DNA of 64,000 bases from Siphonodentalium dalli (Eukaryota; Mollusca; Scaphopoda; Gadilida; Siphonodentaliidae), in NCBI GenBank assembly GCA_032622095.1, contig CP136069.1, positions 128,507,123-128,571,122 of the forward strand. Reading direction: 5' to 3'. The notes beneath the pieces were generated by a model, which ran no database searches, had not been told where the DNA came from, and saw nothing but the letters and a program-made list of their open reading frames with translations. The translations under genes and the position numbers were made by a program. Below, piece after piece: positions 24,590 to 36,111 of the stretch; the first letter of the stretch is position 1; each line of letters begins with the position of its first letter.

Positions 24590-26175
24590 TGTGAGTAGGT
24601 ATACATGGAACTATTGTATTCATGAATGTTGTGAATAGTTATACAATGTGTGACTATATGGTCATGGATGGGATGTCCATAGTGAGATGTATATGTATAT
24701 AAGGAGTAGCTGTATGCTGATGTGTTAGGTGAACATGTTTACAGTGAGTGGCTGTCTGGTCATTCAAGTGGTGTATGGTCATAATGAGAGCAGCTACATT
24801 GTCCTGTATGTATACATGGAGTGATTGTGTGGTCAGTGGTGGGCTGTACATATGTACATTGGGTGGATGTATTGTCATGGGCGGGTGTATATGTATACAC
24901 ATGTTGGATGTATGGTAATGGATGGGTGTATGTATACATAGTGTGTGGTTGTGTGGTTGTGGGCAATGTGTATATGTATACATGGAATGACTGCACGGTC
25001 ATTGTTGACGTGTATATGCATACCTGGAGTACACTTTGATGGCCATTGGCGGCTAGTGTATATAGATAGCAACCTCATGGTGATGGATGGGATGTATATG
25101 TTAATATGTACTATTGTATTGTCTTTGGTGGTGTGTACAAGCATACAGTAACTAGCTGAATGCTCGTGGAGAGGGTGTATATGTATACAGCGAGTGGCTG
25201 AATTGTCACGATTGAGCTGTATATGCAAGTCTGAAGTGTACGAATGGCCGTGTGTGCGGGGTATTGGTATATCTAGAAGGGTTGTATGGCCATTGGTGAG
25301 GTATATATACACACCTGGAGTGACGCTGTGTCATGGGTGAGGTGTATATGTATATCATGAGTGACTACATGGCCATGGCACGGCCAATATGTACATATGT
25401 ATATGGGGATTGACAGTATGACAAAATTAATGGTGGGGTGAATTGATATACAAGGAGTGACTATGATCACGAATGCAGTTTATGCGTATACAGCGAGAAG
25501 CTGAAATGCCATGGGTCAGGTGTATATGCAAGTCTGGAGTGTATGAATGGCCGTATGCGCGGTACGAGACATTGATATATCTAGAAGGGCTTTAAGACCA
25601 CGTTTGTGATGTTATATGTTTATACCTAGAGTGACTCTATGGTTTTGGGTTGGGTGTATATGTATATCTTGAGTGGCTATATGGCCATGGGTGTCGCAAA
25701 TATGTATATATATACAGGGAGTGAGACTGTATGACCACTGGTGAGGCAAATATATATACAAGAAGTAATATATAACAATGGATGTAGCGAACAGGTATGG
25801 AGTGACTGTATGGTCATCGGTGAGGTGTATATGTATATATTTAGTGGCTGTATAGCTATGCATGTGGCAAATACATATACATGGAGTGACTGTATGGCCT
25901 ATGGTTAGGCGAATAGGTATACAAGAGGTTACTTTGTGTTCATGTATGTAGTGAATATGTATACAGGTCATGTGATGTGTGGGAGTATACCTGGTGTGTC
26001 TGCAATGTTATTCACGGCTATATGACCATGCGTTGGTGTATGGGTAAACCCAATTGTGGCTGTATGGTAATGGGTGAGGTGTATGTCTATACAGCGAGTG
26101 GTACATGGCCATTTACGTGGTATTCATGTATGTATATATGGAGTGACTGCATGTTCATGTGTGATTTGTACTGGT
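24590..26175. repeat. Central minisatellite, ~45-50-bp units
   Basis: Degenerate units of the type GTGTATATGTATACATGGAG followed by TGACTGTATGGTCATGG repeat about 30 times. The many apparent ORFs on both strands (His/Thr/Ile-rich) are products of this repetition, not genes. It forms the loop between the two arms of the fold-back element. Confidence 0.85.
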
Positions 26176-26299
26176 GCACATTTTGTGACTATCACTTTCC
26201 ACAATAACTCAAGGATATGTTAATCGATAGAGGTAATATCAGAGTGTTCTCCACATTAATTGCGTTTTATATGTAATGTGAAGAAAACGGTTTTCCTGA

Positions 26300-27590
26300 C
26301 AATAGTTTATAAGTTAATCAATTTTGATGCTAATGGGCCAGAGTAGCCACATAATATGATACCTGTCAGTTCAGGTTCAACGTTCCGTCCATTTCCGTAA
26401 AAAACATGGACATAATCCCAAAAGAGGTGTTCGGCAAAATTCATACTGCATCCCTTAAAATTAATTTGTCGTGCCCCATACGGTTTTGGGACAACCATAA
26501 TATAAGATTAAGATGTCCATTGATTAAGTAGCATGTTTAATAACCAAGTGAGTCACAATTTGCTACCATTTCGGAACAGCCGAGAATAATATTCGGAATA
26601 TAAACTTTTTACTAAATTTGGTTGCCATTTTGCATGTAATCTTGAGTAATATTGTCTAAAACAATTTAAGGCATATCAAAATAAAAAGAACCTTTGATAC
26701 TAAAGATAGTGATTTTTTGCCGAGTTTGATGCTGTTTGTGATAGAAAAATCCCATAATTCTGGTGATTTCAGAATGGTAAATAGTAAAAATTAATCAAGG
26801 TGCATAAGAAATGTTGGTATTCAATGTATATAATACGGAATAGTCATTTGTGTACATCACCATAACTTGTAAGCGGTTGCATGGCACGTTGGGATAATAA
26901 TTAACATTTTTCCATATTTTGGCGGCCATTTTGACAGCCATTTTGAGCCAAAGTGACAATTTTGGTACCATTGAGTTCGAATATCAATAAGATATAGAAT
27001 GGATCACTTACATTGCACAGTTCTTCCCACTTCTTGGTGAAATGTGACCAGAATCACAAAGGGGATCTTTTGTAAAATGTTATACCGCGTTTTGTAAAAT
27101 CGAATTTTTTAGTGATCGGAAGGGTGTGGACCCCCACGAACAGCATATTTCATTGCTTCAATGGTCAGTTAACATGCTATATACAAAATAAAGTCACAAT
27201 TCTCAACCAGTTCAAGACCTCAGAAACTTATCTTAAAAGTATTAGTAAAAACGTATGAATTCCACTTCCGGTCGCCATTTTGGCGGCCATCTTAGACGGG
27301 AAGTTTCAATTTTGGCACATAAAGATGGCGTTATGTCATAGCTTCACAAAAAAGTATACAAGTGTATACATATGACAAGATGATCTCACTATAATTGCAC
27401 CGAGCTGACTTATAGGAAAATGGCAGCCATCTTGGACGCCATCTTGAATTACAAAAATTGCTCAAAGCGGATTTTAGCGGATTTTGGATATGTTATAGAG
27501 GAGAGCTTCCTCTTCAAAATGATATAAAAACCAACTTAGTCCAAATTTTTTCTAGGTTGACCCTAAAATTTGAGTTTATCGACCAGACTA
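26300..27590. repeat. Right ~1.3-kb arm of the fold-back element
   Basis: Reverse complement of 23238-24550 with small indels. The outer 16 bases are identical to the left end. The last ~35 bases before 27590 contain an extra CTCAAATTTTAGG-type stretch absent from the left arm. Confidence 0.85.
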
Positions 27591-29044
27591 ATATCGTTGA
27601 TGCATTTTTCATGATTCGTACACTCACAAACCTATCGCCAACTTATGGCGGTATCGCCCGTGATCTGCTCAGAACACTCAGCAAATTTGCAAATCGTGTC
27701 GACTTTGTAGCTGACACATACAAACATCCGTCCATTAAAGACATCGAGCGAGAGAGTCGTGGAGCAATCATCAATGGGTCGCGCGTTACGGGTCCAGATC
27801 AGAGAGTCAAACCGAAAACTTTTGCTGAAAATTTAAACTCAGAGACTTTTAAAGTGTCATTTTTGGCAGATGATTGGGCAAAGAATATTTGTGTTGAAGT
27901 GCTAGGGGAACGTTGTTTGATGTTTGGGTTTGCAAATGTGCGTTATGAGTACCGGGCCTGTGGGAACGCTATGAACCGCAGAGATGCCACTGAATTACAC
28001 TGTAAACACGAGGAAGCCGACACAAGAATAGTTTTGCAATTAGTCCATATAACGCATCATTATCAGCTTCCAAATGTAGTCGTCCGCTGTTCCGATACAG
28101 ATGTTCTGATCATCTTACTGTAGCACGTGGTTGGAATAGAATCATTTGTATGGTTAGATGTTGGTCACGAGAGCAACAACACAAGACGTTTTGTCGATGT
28201 GTCAAATATACAGGGCCATCTTGGGAGAATCGTTTGTGACGCATTACCAGGAATACACGCCTTTACTGGCTGTGATTATACAGCTTCTTTCATGCGAAAA
28301 GGTAAAATTAAACCTTTTGACACGGCGATTAAATCCGATAGATTCTGATCTGCCTTCGCTAGTTTAGGAACATCGACAAATGTACTCTCTCTCGAATCGT
28401 TTGTTTGTTCCATGTTCGGAAAAGTTTCTTTGGAGAACGTGGATGGTGCTAGATATGCAATATTCCGCACGAAATTCGCCCCACCAACAACAGCCAGCCT
28501 TTGTCAAAAATCAAAGGGGCTGACTCTAGCGGTCTCCCTCCTTCGAAAACGGCATTATTATACCAAAAAATCATCAGGTCAAACTTTGTGGCCTATATCT
28601 GGAAAAATGCCACGCTTGCAATTCCCTCAACAATGGACCCTTCCATGTACGACTGGGAGGAAGTGGAAGGTCGTTTTTGGTATTGTGTGGTTTACTGGAC
28701 CACAGATTCCGACAGATCTGGGAGAGGTGTTATGTGCATGAGTCCGATGACGATATTGATGATACTGGTGATATAGAAGTAAATGAGGACAGTTCTGATT
28801 GTGATGAGGATAGCTCTTCGTATATTCTTCTGGCGAATTAATTTGTTTGAACACTAATTAGCATATTGGTCAGAAGCTTTGTGAAATATTTTTTTTCAAT
28901 TGAACAGTATCACATGTCCACACTTTAGCTGCTGAAATCTCTGTTTGCTAGTTAGTTCCAGTGAACTACTATAATTCATCTCTTGCACAGAACAACACTC
29001 GAAATTCATTTTCAAATTTGAATCGGCACTTTTTGTCTGTATTT

Positions 29045-29711
29045 GAGATAAAATAACCAGGTATACTCTATCCAATTAATACAAACAACTTGTTTTACCT
29101 GTGTGACAAAATTATGACCAATATCCTTCCATAATGGAGTCGTTTTCTGTTCTTGTAATTTTTTACTGGTTTGGGCTATTTTGGCACACATTTTGGCCGA
29201 CATCTTGGATAGTTGCAATAACGTCCATGTTAGTTTTCTTTCCTCATATCCGAATCTGGTATACAGTAAATTTCAAAATTATACTAGAACGGATTCCAAT
29301 CGACGATTATAAAATTTCTGAAGCTAACTTTCCAATTTGACATTTAAAAACAAATGGCGTTTCAAAATATATTTGACCGTTGACCTCTCGTAATCGAGGT
29401 CAGTGGTCGAAATTATAATTCTTTGTTTATTCACTAGAGAGAGCTACTTATTGCCGACAAATTGGTATATATAACGTGTTAGCTGATACTACATATGTTG
29501 CATACATTCAAAATTACTAACCCTCCCCCAACACTTAAGTAACATTTTTCGCTCTCACCAGGCATCATTCTATGTTAAATATCTCCCAAACGCCGCGCTC
29601 CCACTTGCAAGAAATTGGTTTCCGTAAACTACATATAATTTGCAACAAAATGAGCAGAGTGGGTCTTTTGGTCAGAGTGACGACAATAAAACCTTATGGG
29701 CTCTCGGACTA
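29045..29711 (-). repeat. Right inverted end of the 11.9-kb transposon
   Basis: Mirror of 17826-18488, ending GGGCTCTCGGACTA at 29711. A short palindrome, TTGCGCTAATCCATAGCGCAA, follows at about 29749-29770 outside the element. Confidence 0.85.
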
Positions 29712-31000
29712 AGTTGTTTGCGTCGTTCATAGAACACACAAGTGTATTTTGCGCTAATCCATAGCGCAAGTTCAATTAATTTGTTGCATATGGTATGTTG
29801 AGTATAGAAGGCGATGGTCCCATAAATGGTCGAAATTAGTGTACAGTACCCCTATAACCTACCTACACAAGGGGAGGAGTTGGGATATGTAAACTGTCAA
29901 CACTTATAAATTTAATTCTTGGCACAACATTCGTTAGAAATTTCAGATACATACATTATGAATTGTTTTCATATTTTGATCTCCCAACCAGTAGTTGATG
30001 TGAAATTTGTTTTTAGACCACAAGTCGTATTTTCCTTCTCTCGGTAAAGTTTTTGGACTGAACATGCTATCAGTTGGAACAATTCCAACCACATAGTTGG
30101 AAAGTTCGAGACCCATGGGAAATGCAATGGCAATTTACCAGACCTGGATATTTAGGTCAGTAGTGATGTAGTGTTGGGAATTTCAAGATGGACACTTCCT
30201 CAATGGGGACACTCTATCCATGTTCCTGGTCGTGCGCCAGGTCAGGCCCCGATAATCGAATGGGAAAACTACTCATAACTCCGCAATTAGTTCATGTTAC
30301 ACAGGCCTAGTGCTGTAAACAGCGAATATATTGAAAATGCTGTAATTCGGTATATTCACGAAAAATAAATCTTGTTTTACGACATGACAATTCAGATATA
30401 AATCATATACGCGGGATTGTGTTCTTTATCACCATGTACCGGTGGCCAATATCGTTCATGAGTCCGGAGCCCTCACCGTTGCATGAGCCACCAATCAGGA
30501 TCGTCTTGCTGTTCGAACTCGCTGCGCCCGTGTTGAGAGTCTTTTAATAGCTTGGTGCGCGATGGCATCAAGGATCACCCTACAATGTCCGAGGCGCCGT
30601 GCGGGCCTGGCATTGTCTCGTGGTTGTTTTGGTCTTATTTTGATCTGTCTGTCGCGCGTTACCCCCCCCCCCCCCCCCCCCAACCGCAAACTATAAAGTA
30701 AACATTGTTCTTATAACTTCCTTTGCAGATTACAGATCATATAGGATTGCACAACACTTGTATTATTAAGCACTGTTAAAATAATTTTCTTCATAATCAT
30801 CCCGACTGATATATAGTTGCCTCATTCCATCCACGATGACGCACACGTCTATGTCAAAACTTGTGTCAACACCTACATTTACTATTCTACTCACATATGT
30901 TCTTGTTTATATTTGCACCGACTGTAAAATGTACGTCTTGTGGCAATGGCAGTGGCGGGAAACCCACTCTGGAATTATCATTCTCTGTAAATCCCTATTG
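29712..31000. other. No gene recognised; poly-C tract
   Basis: A run of about 20 C lies at 30661-30681, next to a GC-richer stretch (30500-30660) of unknown origin. The short ORFs here have no motifs. Confidence 0.45.
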
Positions 31001-31003
31001 GAA

Positions 31004-33360
31004 TCACATGACATTAACCCTTTGAACACAGTTTCCCATGGGAGTTGAACTAACTACGTGGAGTATAACAATAGGGACCTTCCAATTTTCCAGACGAAAC
31101 GGTTCACAGAAAACGCCATCGCTCCCCAAATGTCGTATCATTAAACTCGCTTTCGGGATTAGCTCAATTAGATTAGTATTACTATTAACAACACTCTTGG
31201 TATGCAGCGGTTCCCTAGAATTGAACCCCGGCCCTGATAATGGCCAGGTACACTCAGACAATCACTCCGTCTCTATTTTCCACTTGAACATACGAAGTAT
31301 CCGAAATAAACTGTTTAAAATATTCGATGAAATCGACGACCATGATATATTATGTTTCACCGAAACCTACATTGACGCAACATTTCCAACAACGAACATA
31401 CAGCTCGAAGGGTTCTCTGATCCAGTAAGACATGACGGTTCGAGCTACGGGGTAGGTATTGCCGTTTATTTCGCAAATCACCTGATCATCGAACGTATGC
31501 CCTCTGTCGGATTCGATGACTCAGTCCTGTGGTTCAAACTGAGGTGCAGATCTTCAAACTATCTTTGATGTGTATCATATCGCTCTGACCAATTCTGTCA
31601 CGAGCGATACTGAGAACTACTTGATCAGTCTATAGCGGATGCACTAGATCTTAATATACCCATGGTTGTAACTAGCGACTTTAAATCTAATGCCTTGGAC
31701 CCATCCTCAAAAATCAATGAAATAATCTCCTACTATAGCCTTCGGGACATCATTAAAACTCCAACCAGAGTTACATCGACAACATCGACACTTCTCGACC
31801 CCCATCATAGTGAACAGCACTGTCACATCATGTGAATCAGAAGTGATTGACTTCGGCAGATCAATCTCAGATCATTATGCGGTAATAGCATATCTGAAAT
31901 ACGAGTATAGCAGTAATGGTCCATATTCTCGATTGGTCAGAAACTACGAAAAAGGCAATTATGAACAAGCAATGGAACTCATCCGCGACCCAGAATGGTT
32001 ACGCTCCATTGAAATAGCACCTGATATTGACACAGCGACTGAAATTTTTACTTCGAAATTCCTTGAAATTATGGACCAAACTGTTCCTCAATGTAAAATA
32101 TTGATTAGGCCCTAAGACAAACATTGGTTCACATCAGAATTACGATCGATGATTCGAAGAAGAGACAGGCTACGTAAGATTGCGATAAAATCCAAAAACG
32201 ACATAGACTGGGCGAAATTCAAAAAAGTACGAAACACGGCCAACAATATGAAAAAGTACGCAAGGGCCCAATACGAGGAACATCTCCAGAATACTGTCAA
32301 AGACCAACCTTCCCCAAAATATTGTTGGCATAGCATCAACGAACTTATGCAAAACAAACATAAAGACGCTATCCCCCTCTCATCGATTATGATGTCAATC
32401 TTGAAACTGACGATCAAATCAAAGCATCGATGCTTAATAATGCCTTCATTGCTAACTCAATCCTCGACGATTCCACTTGCAATCTACCGGTGTTCACACA
32501 AAAATGTAATGATACGATAACTGAAATTGACTTCACTCTTGACGACATCACTTCGGCAATTGCGAGTATGAAACCAAACAAAGCGTCAGACCATGACGGC
32601 ATCACAGTTAGAATGCTGCAGAAAACAAGCCGGCTATTGCCATCTCTCTCAGAATTATATTTATGAAATCTCTTGAATCGTGCGCATATCCTAATAAATG
32701 GAAACAAGCAAATGTCATTCCTATTTATAAGAAAAACGACAGATCCAACTGCAAAAACTATCGCCCAATATCTCTACTTCCATGCGTCAACAAGCTCCTG
32801 GAGAAAATAGTACTGAAATATTTATCCGCTTATTTCAGTAAGAACAATATACTATTCCAATACCAATCAGGATTTGTATCAGGCCACAGCACCACTTTTC
32901 AGCTACTTGAGATATACCACAGCCTGTGCCAGGCACTCGATGAGAAGTTAAATACGTCTGCAATTTTCTGCGATATTTCCAAAGCATTTGAGAGAGTCTG
33001 GCACATGGGGTTGTTATTCAAGTTGGAGCAAAACGGAGTAACCGGGAATATACACAAATGGATACACAGTTATCTCTCTAATAGGTTACAGCGCGTTCAA
33101 ATAGGAATTACATTCTCTGACTATCAGACGATATCGGAAGTTGTTCCACAAGGATCTATCCTCGGACCCTTTTTATTTTTGACTTACATTAACGACCTCG
33201 CATGCAACAACGATCCAATCACTGACTCAAATGTACGCGGATGATACTTGCTTCTTTACTGCCCAAACATCACCCGATGATTGTGCTCGCGAGCTCTATG
33301 ATGACCTTGAAAGAGTGAATCGGTGGTCAAAACAATTCTTTCAAATTACGTAGACATAAC
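31004..33360 (+). pseudogene. LINE-D: 2A-like motif, APE endonuclease and RT (degenerate, 3'-truncated)
   Basis: The frame at 31038-31568 starts with a hydrophobic lead (RLVLLLTTLLVCSG) and a 2A-like LELNPGP. The endonuclease start follows (FHLNIRSIRNKLFKIFDEID, then LCFTETYID). The endonuclease end is broken across frames (VVTSDFK near 31665, STLLDP near 31790, ISDHYAV near 31870). The linker is at 31810-32520, and SMKPNKASDHDGI lies near 32570. RT follows at 32663-33244 with WKQANVIPIYKKND, CDISKAFERVWH and VPQGSILGPFLF. After a frameshift near 33232 comes MYADDTCFF, ending at a stop near 33352. The 3' part is missing. The architecture fits CR1/L2-like LINEs that carry N-terminal 2A sequences. 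Confidence 0.88.
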
Positions 33361-33936
33361 TTGGAAGCTCGAAAGAGCCATGACCGTGCAAACCGCCAAC
33401 TAAACCATATCATATTACGGTTCAGCTAAACGGAATTGTGAGAGAATTAGACCCAGTGTTAAGATTCGTCATATCCGATTTAAATCTGGTCTACTTAAAC
33501 CTCTAGGTTTATAGCGCCGTTTGAAGCTAAATCAGTGGTCTAAACCCGAGGTCCATGTGTGACGCATTCTTCATCTCTTGTTTTAACATGTTGCAGTCAG
33601 ACCCATGATTTATCAGTAGTGTCTCTATAATGTCGAGTTAAATAATGTTACTTGCCTGATGCAGACTGTCGCGTTCTATCAATATAGAAACCCGATATAA
33701 TTACTTTAACGAGCATAATTTGATTGAAAATTTATAAGCGAGGAACACTCGTAAAGGCATTCTGATTAGTGCTTTGTCAATTGCGATACTCTTTTGCAAA
33801 TTATAACCATAAACCGGCAACTGCACCATATAATTAGACGCTCTAGCAAAACGGGATCTGGGGTGGCCATACCTGAGATGACGGATCCGTCTTTTCTGTA
33901 CTGTTGTTTACATGGGTGGAGCTGTACAATACCCGT
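33361..33936. other. No feature recognised
   Basis: AT-rich sequence between the LINE-D truncation and the direct repeat. No motif-bearing ORF. Confidence 0.4.
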
Positions 33937-34681
33937 TATTGACCGTGTGTATGCACGCTAAGAGTTAGCGTGGCATGGGCATGTCATAATTTATTGGAGG
34001 TTTGTGTGAGCGCGCTCTTGTTCACGTCACTTGAGGGCGGGCCAATACATTTTCCATCGGCATGCTTGTGGTCCGCCTGGCAATTGTGTATAATTTGATT
34101 GCATGCTTATCTCACCGAACAACACAGCCATTTAGATCCGGTTTGACTGAACAATCAATGTCGGTTTAAGCCAGGTTTATACTCGGATGTTTAAACCGGC
34201 GATGACTAGTGATGCGGACCGGACCGATTTTTGCCGCCGGTCCGGTACTCTCCGGTCCGGTCCACTATTTTACTTCAGTTATAATAAACTATCGCGAATG
34301 TTATTGCGTATTTGCCGTCATATCAATTAGCAACGATGTATTGACGCATTCAAGTGCAATAATCGCTATTGGCCGTGGGTGTGTACGCTGAGAGTGGTAG
34401 CTTGGCATGAGCATGTCACAATTTATTGAGGGTCGGTGTTGTTCGCGTCGGGCCAATAATATTTCTGTCTTTCTTCGCGGGCCAATAATCTTTCTATCGG
34501 CATGCTTGTGGTGCGCCTGGTAATTGTGTATAATTTGATTGCATGCTTATCTCATCGAATAAGAAGCCATTGATTTCCAACAAACGCCCATTTATATCCG
34601 GTTTGACTGGTCCATCAATGTCTGTTTGAGCCATGTATGTTTAAACCAGCTTACGCTCGGAGGTTTAAACTAGCGATGACG
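33937..34681. repeat. Two-copy direct repeat, ~300 bp, ~427 bp apart
   Basis: Copy 1 (about 33937-34206) and copy 2 (about 34364-34681) share long blocks such as CGGCATGCTTGTGGT(C/G)CGCC and AATTGTGTATAATTTGATTG. Both end at the word GCGATGAC. Between them, 34214-34264 holds inverted GGACCGGACC / GGTCCGGTCC words. Confidence 0.75.
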
Positions 34682-34930
34682 AATCCGGTATATATATCAA
34701 ACGGAATTATATGCACCTTATTGTTATAGGGAAAAGGCTAACATGGTCCTGCATTGGTGTGAAATTCCTTTCACAAGTTCGGAAATAGTATCGACTGAAA
34801 TCAAATGGTTTGTGGAATATTTATCTGTAGGCGTTGGCAATGCTTATATATATTTGTTCGGGGTGCGGTTCGGTATTAAAAGCCCCGAGTCAAGACGCAT
34901 GTGTGCCAGTGGATGGGAATAGATCCTTAC

Positions 34931-35176
34931 CTGTCACGGCTAGGCCACCATAGAATTCCGCTTCACACATCGTCAGTCTGTTATTGGTACCCCATATCAT
35001 CACCCGGATGTATCTGGCAATTACAGGAGATGTGCAACTGAAGAACACTTGCTGTCCTAATGTACCGACCCCGGGAAACCAATAGCATCTCAGGTTGAAT
35101 TCAAGCTGGTTGAATGTCGGTGGCGTGGTCGTTATTGTCGATGCGACATCGACGGTGAAGTTTGTCAGTCGACTCG
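34931..35176 (-). CDS. F-type lectin exon 3 (C-terminal half of fucolectin domain)
   Basis: The acceptor TCATTTCAG ends at 35177. The exon opens in phase 1 and, joined to the exon at 37993-38223, gives CC-ASRLTNFTVDV, keeping the RxDCCxxR signature in frame. It then shows the second half of the FTP fold: LRCYWFPGVGT, QQVFFSC, ARYIRVMIW and LTMCEAEFYGG. A donor (ACAG then GTAAGG) at 34931/34930 would end it at 246 nt, again phase 1. If that donor is not used, the frame reads on to a stop at 34890. I cannot tell whether further exons follow. It is expected to be secreted and to bind carbohydrate. Confidence 0.85.
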
Positions 35177-35507
35177 CTGAAATGACGGACAAACACAACT
35201 CAAAATACGAAGTTGCCGCTGACTTATTGCACTTTATCCACTGCTCATTAACCCCATAGATAGTATGCTCGATAAACGTTTAGTTCATTACGTCTACGAA
35301 GGTTTTATTTTAGCAATTATCAGGTTAGTATTAAGTTCATTAACGATATAATTAAGATTCTCGCTGCTTACCGTCATGTACGCTTATATGAAAAACCGGT
35401 TTCAGTGTATAGTTATTATAAGCGGTCAGTCGTTTATCAGATAGGCGAGTTTCAAAGACGCCACACAGATTGGAGTCACGTATTTTCCTTAAATATCTAG
35501 ATTTATG

Positions 35508-35655
35508 GCATATACGGATCACATATATTTCCATAAATGTTACATATACGTGAGAATTACGGACACGTAATTTCCACATAAATGTGGAATAATACGTGTC
35601 CGTAAAATCCCACGTATATTTCAAATCTATGGAAATTTATGTGATCCGTATATGC
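35508..35655. repeat. Imperfect ~148-bp hairpin
   Basis: Arms of about 70 bases from CATATACGGATCACATA to GACACGTAATTTCCACAT pair with the reverse complement up to TGTGATCCGTATATG, at about 80% by eye. It lies in the second intron of the lectin gene. Confidence 0.75.
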
Positions 35656-36111
35656 CGTCAATCAAGACATTTAGTTGAAAATACGTGAAATAAATGAAAT
35701 TAAATTCCAAATTCGGTGCAGTGGTTGGGAAACACAATCAACCTTGGTAAAATTAATTACAAGTGCAGACATCTCAGGAAGGTCTATAATAAAATGAGGT
35801 ACAAACAACACAAATGCCGAAATATTCATAACAAGAAAGACCTAAATTAAGCAGCATCAAAATATTGCAAGACTATGCACTTTATACTAGAGATATGCAA
35901 GACGTTGATTCTAAGAAATTAAGGTCGATGTCGAATACCAAGGATGTTTGGAAATCTGGTTTTGATTATTCAAACAAAAGTTTGTTGGACGTATTATCTA
36001 TTTCCCTCCAATAAATAGGACTCCTTCTGTACTTGTATTCTATGTCGTTTGCTCGTGTTTCCTCAAAATCCCTTCATATGAATACCATAGCACTCCAGTG
36101 TATAATTGTAT

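Larger units (their letters stand above)
23238..27590. mobile_element. 4.35-kb fold-back element inserted in the transposase-type gene
   Basis: The ends are TAGTCTGGTCGATAAA at 23238 and its exact reverse complement ending at 27590. The flanks carry ATA at 23235-23237 and again at 27591-27593 (a 3-bp duplication, also readable as ATAT with offset ends). Deleting the element plus one ATA joins the two gene frames in phase at ...SVDAY/IVDAFFM. Inverted arms run to about 24550 and from about 26300. The centre is a ~1.6-kb minisatellite. No transposase ORF is visible, so it is non-autonomous. Confidence 0.9.
19151..28841 (+). pseudogene. Transposase-type gene, zinc-finger/DDE-like/XPG-like, broken
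   Basis: Coding segments in order are as follows. 19151-~19440: a Cys/His module ending GYHSVCHKNFT. ~20285-20590: CVFCNKERK, then VKYHHSCRRQYL, a second Cys/His module. 20593-21540: SADDCMFSCTKGALKPHKHV, RFGHSLNYHCIEELE and WDNFDENTETLSGSGT. 21516-21710: PMWVGWN. 21659-23237: one frame with in-frame stops at 22076 and 22277, holding VVHYDLAIAKPAKQIQ, GKHNRCKRLH and LTLEQTINRDAASRL. 27591-28348: the same frame after the nested element, with stops at 28121 and 28346. It continues to ~28500, with frameshifts near 28500 and 28740 and an acidic tail to the stop at 28839. HCKHEEADTRI and RCSDTDVLIILL resemble the acidic motifs of XPG/FEN nucleases, and ALPGIHAFTGCDYT follows. The gene is broken by about four stops, three or four frameshifts and one insertion. 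Domain names are inference from motifs. Family membership in Academ is my best guess. Confidence 0.75.
17826..29711 (+). mobile_element. 11.9-kb DNA transposon with ~665-bp inverted ends (Academ-like)
   Basis: About 17826-18488 is the reverse complement of about 29045-29711 with roughly 85-90% visible identity. Both outer ends read TAGTCCGAGAGCCCATAAGG. Between them lies one multi-segment gene on the plus strand with a zinc-finger-like N-terminus, a DDE-like core and an XPG/FEN-like nuclease signature. A 4,353-bp fold-back element sits within that gene, so the original length was about 7.5 kb. XPG-type nuclease domains are known in Academ transposons, hence the tentative family; I could not verify this by search. 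I see no clear target duplication at 17825/29712. Confidence 0.75.

Noticed and set aside
24654-26207. Long ORFs rich in His, Thr, Ile and Tyr
   Set aside because: They arise from the ~45-50-bp minisatellite in the centre of the fold-back element, on both strands and in several frames.
17820-29720. A target-site duplication for the outer transposon
   Set aside because: Bases beyond TAGTCC on the left (GGCTGG) and beyond GGACTA on the right (AGTTGT) do not match, so I do not claim one.
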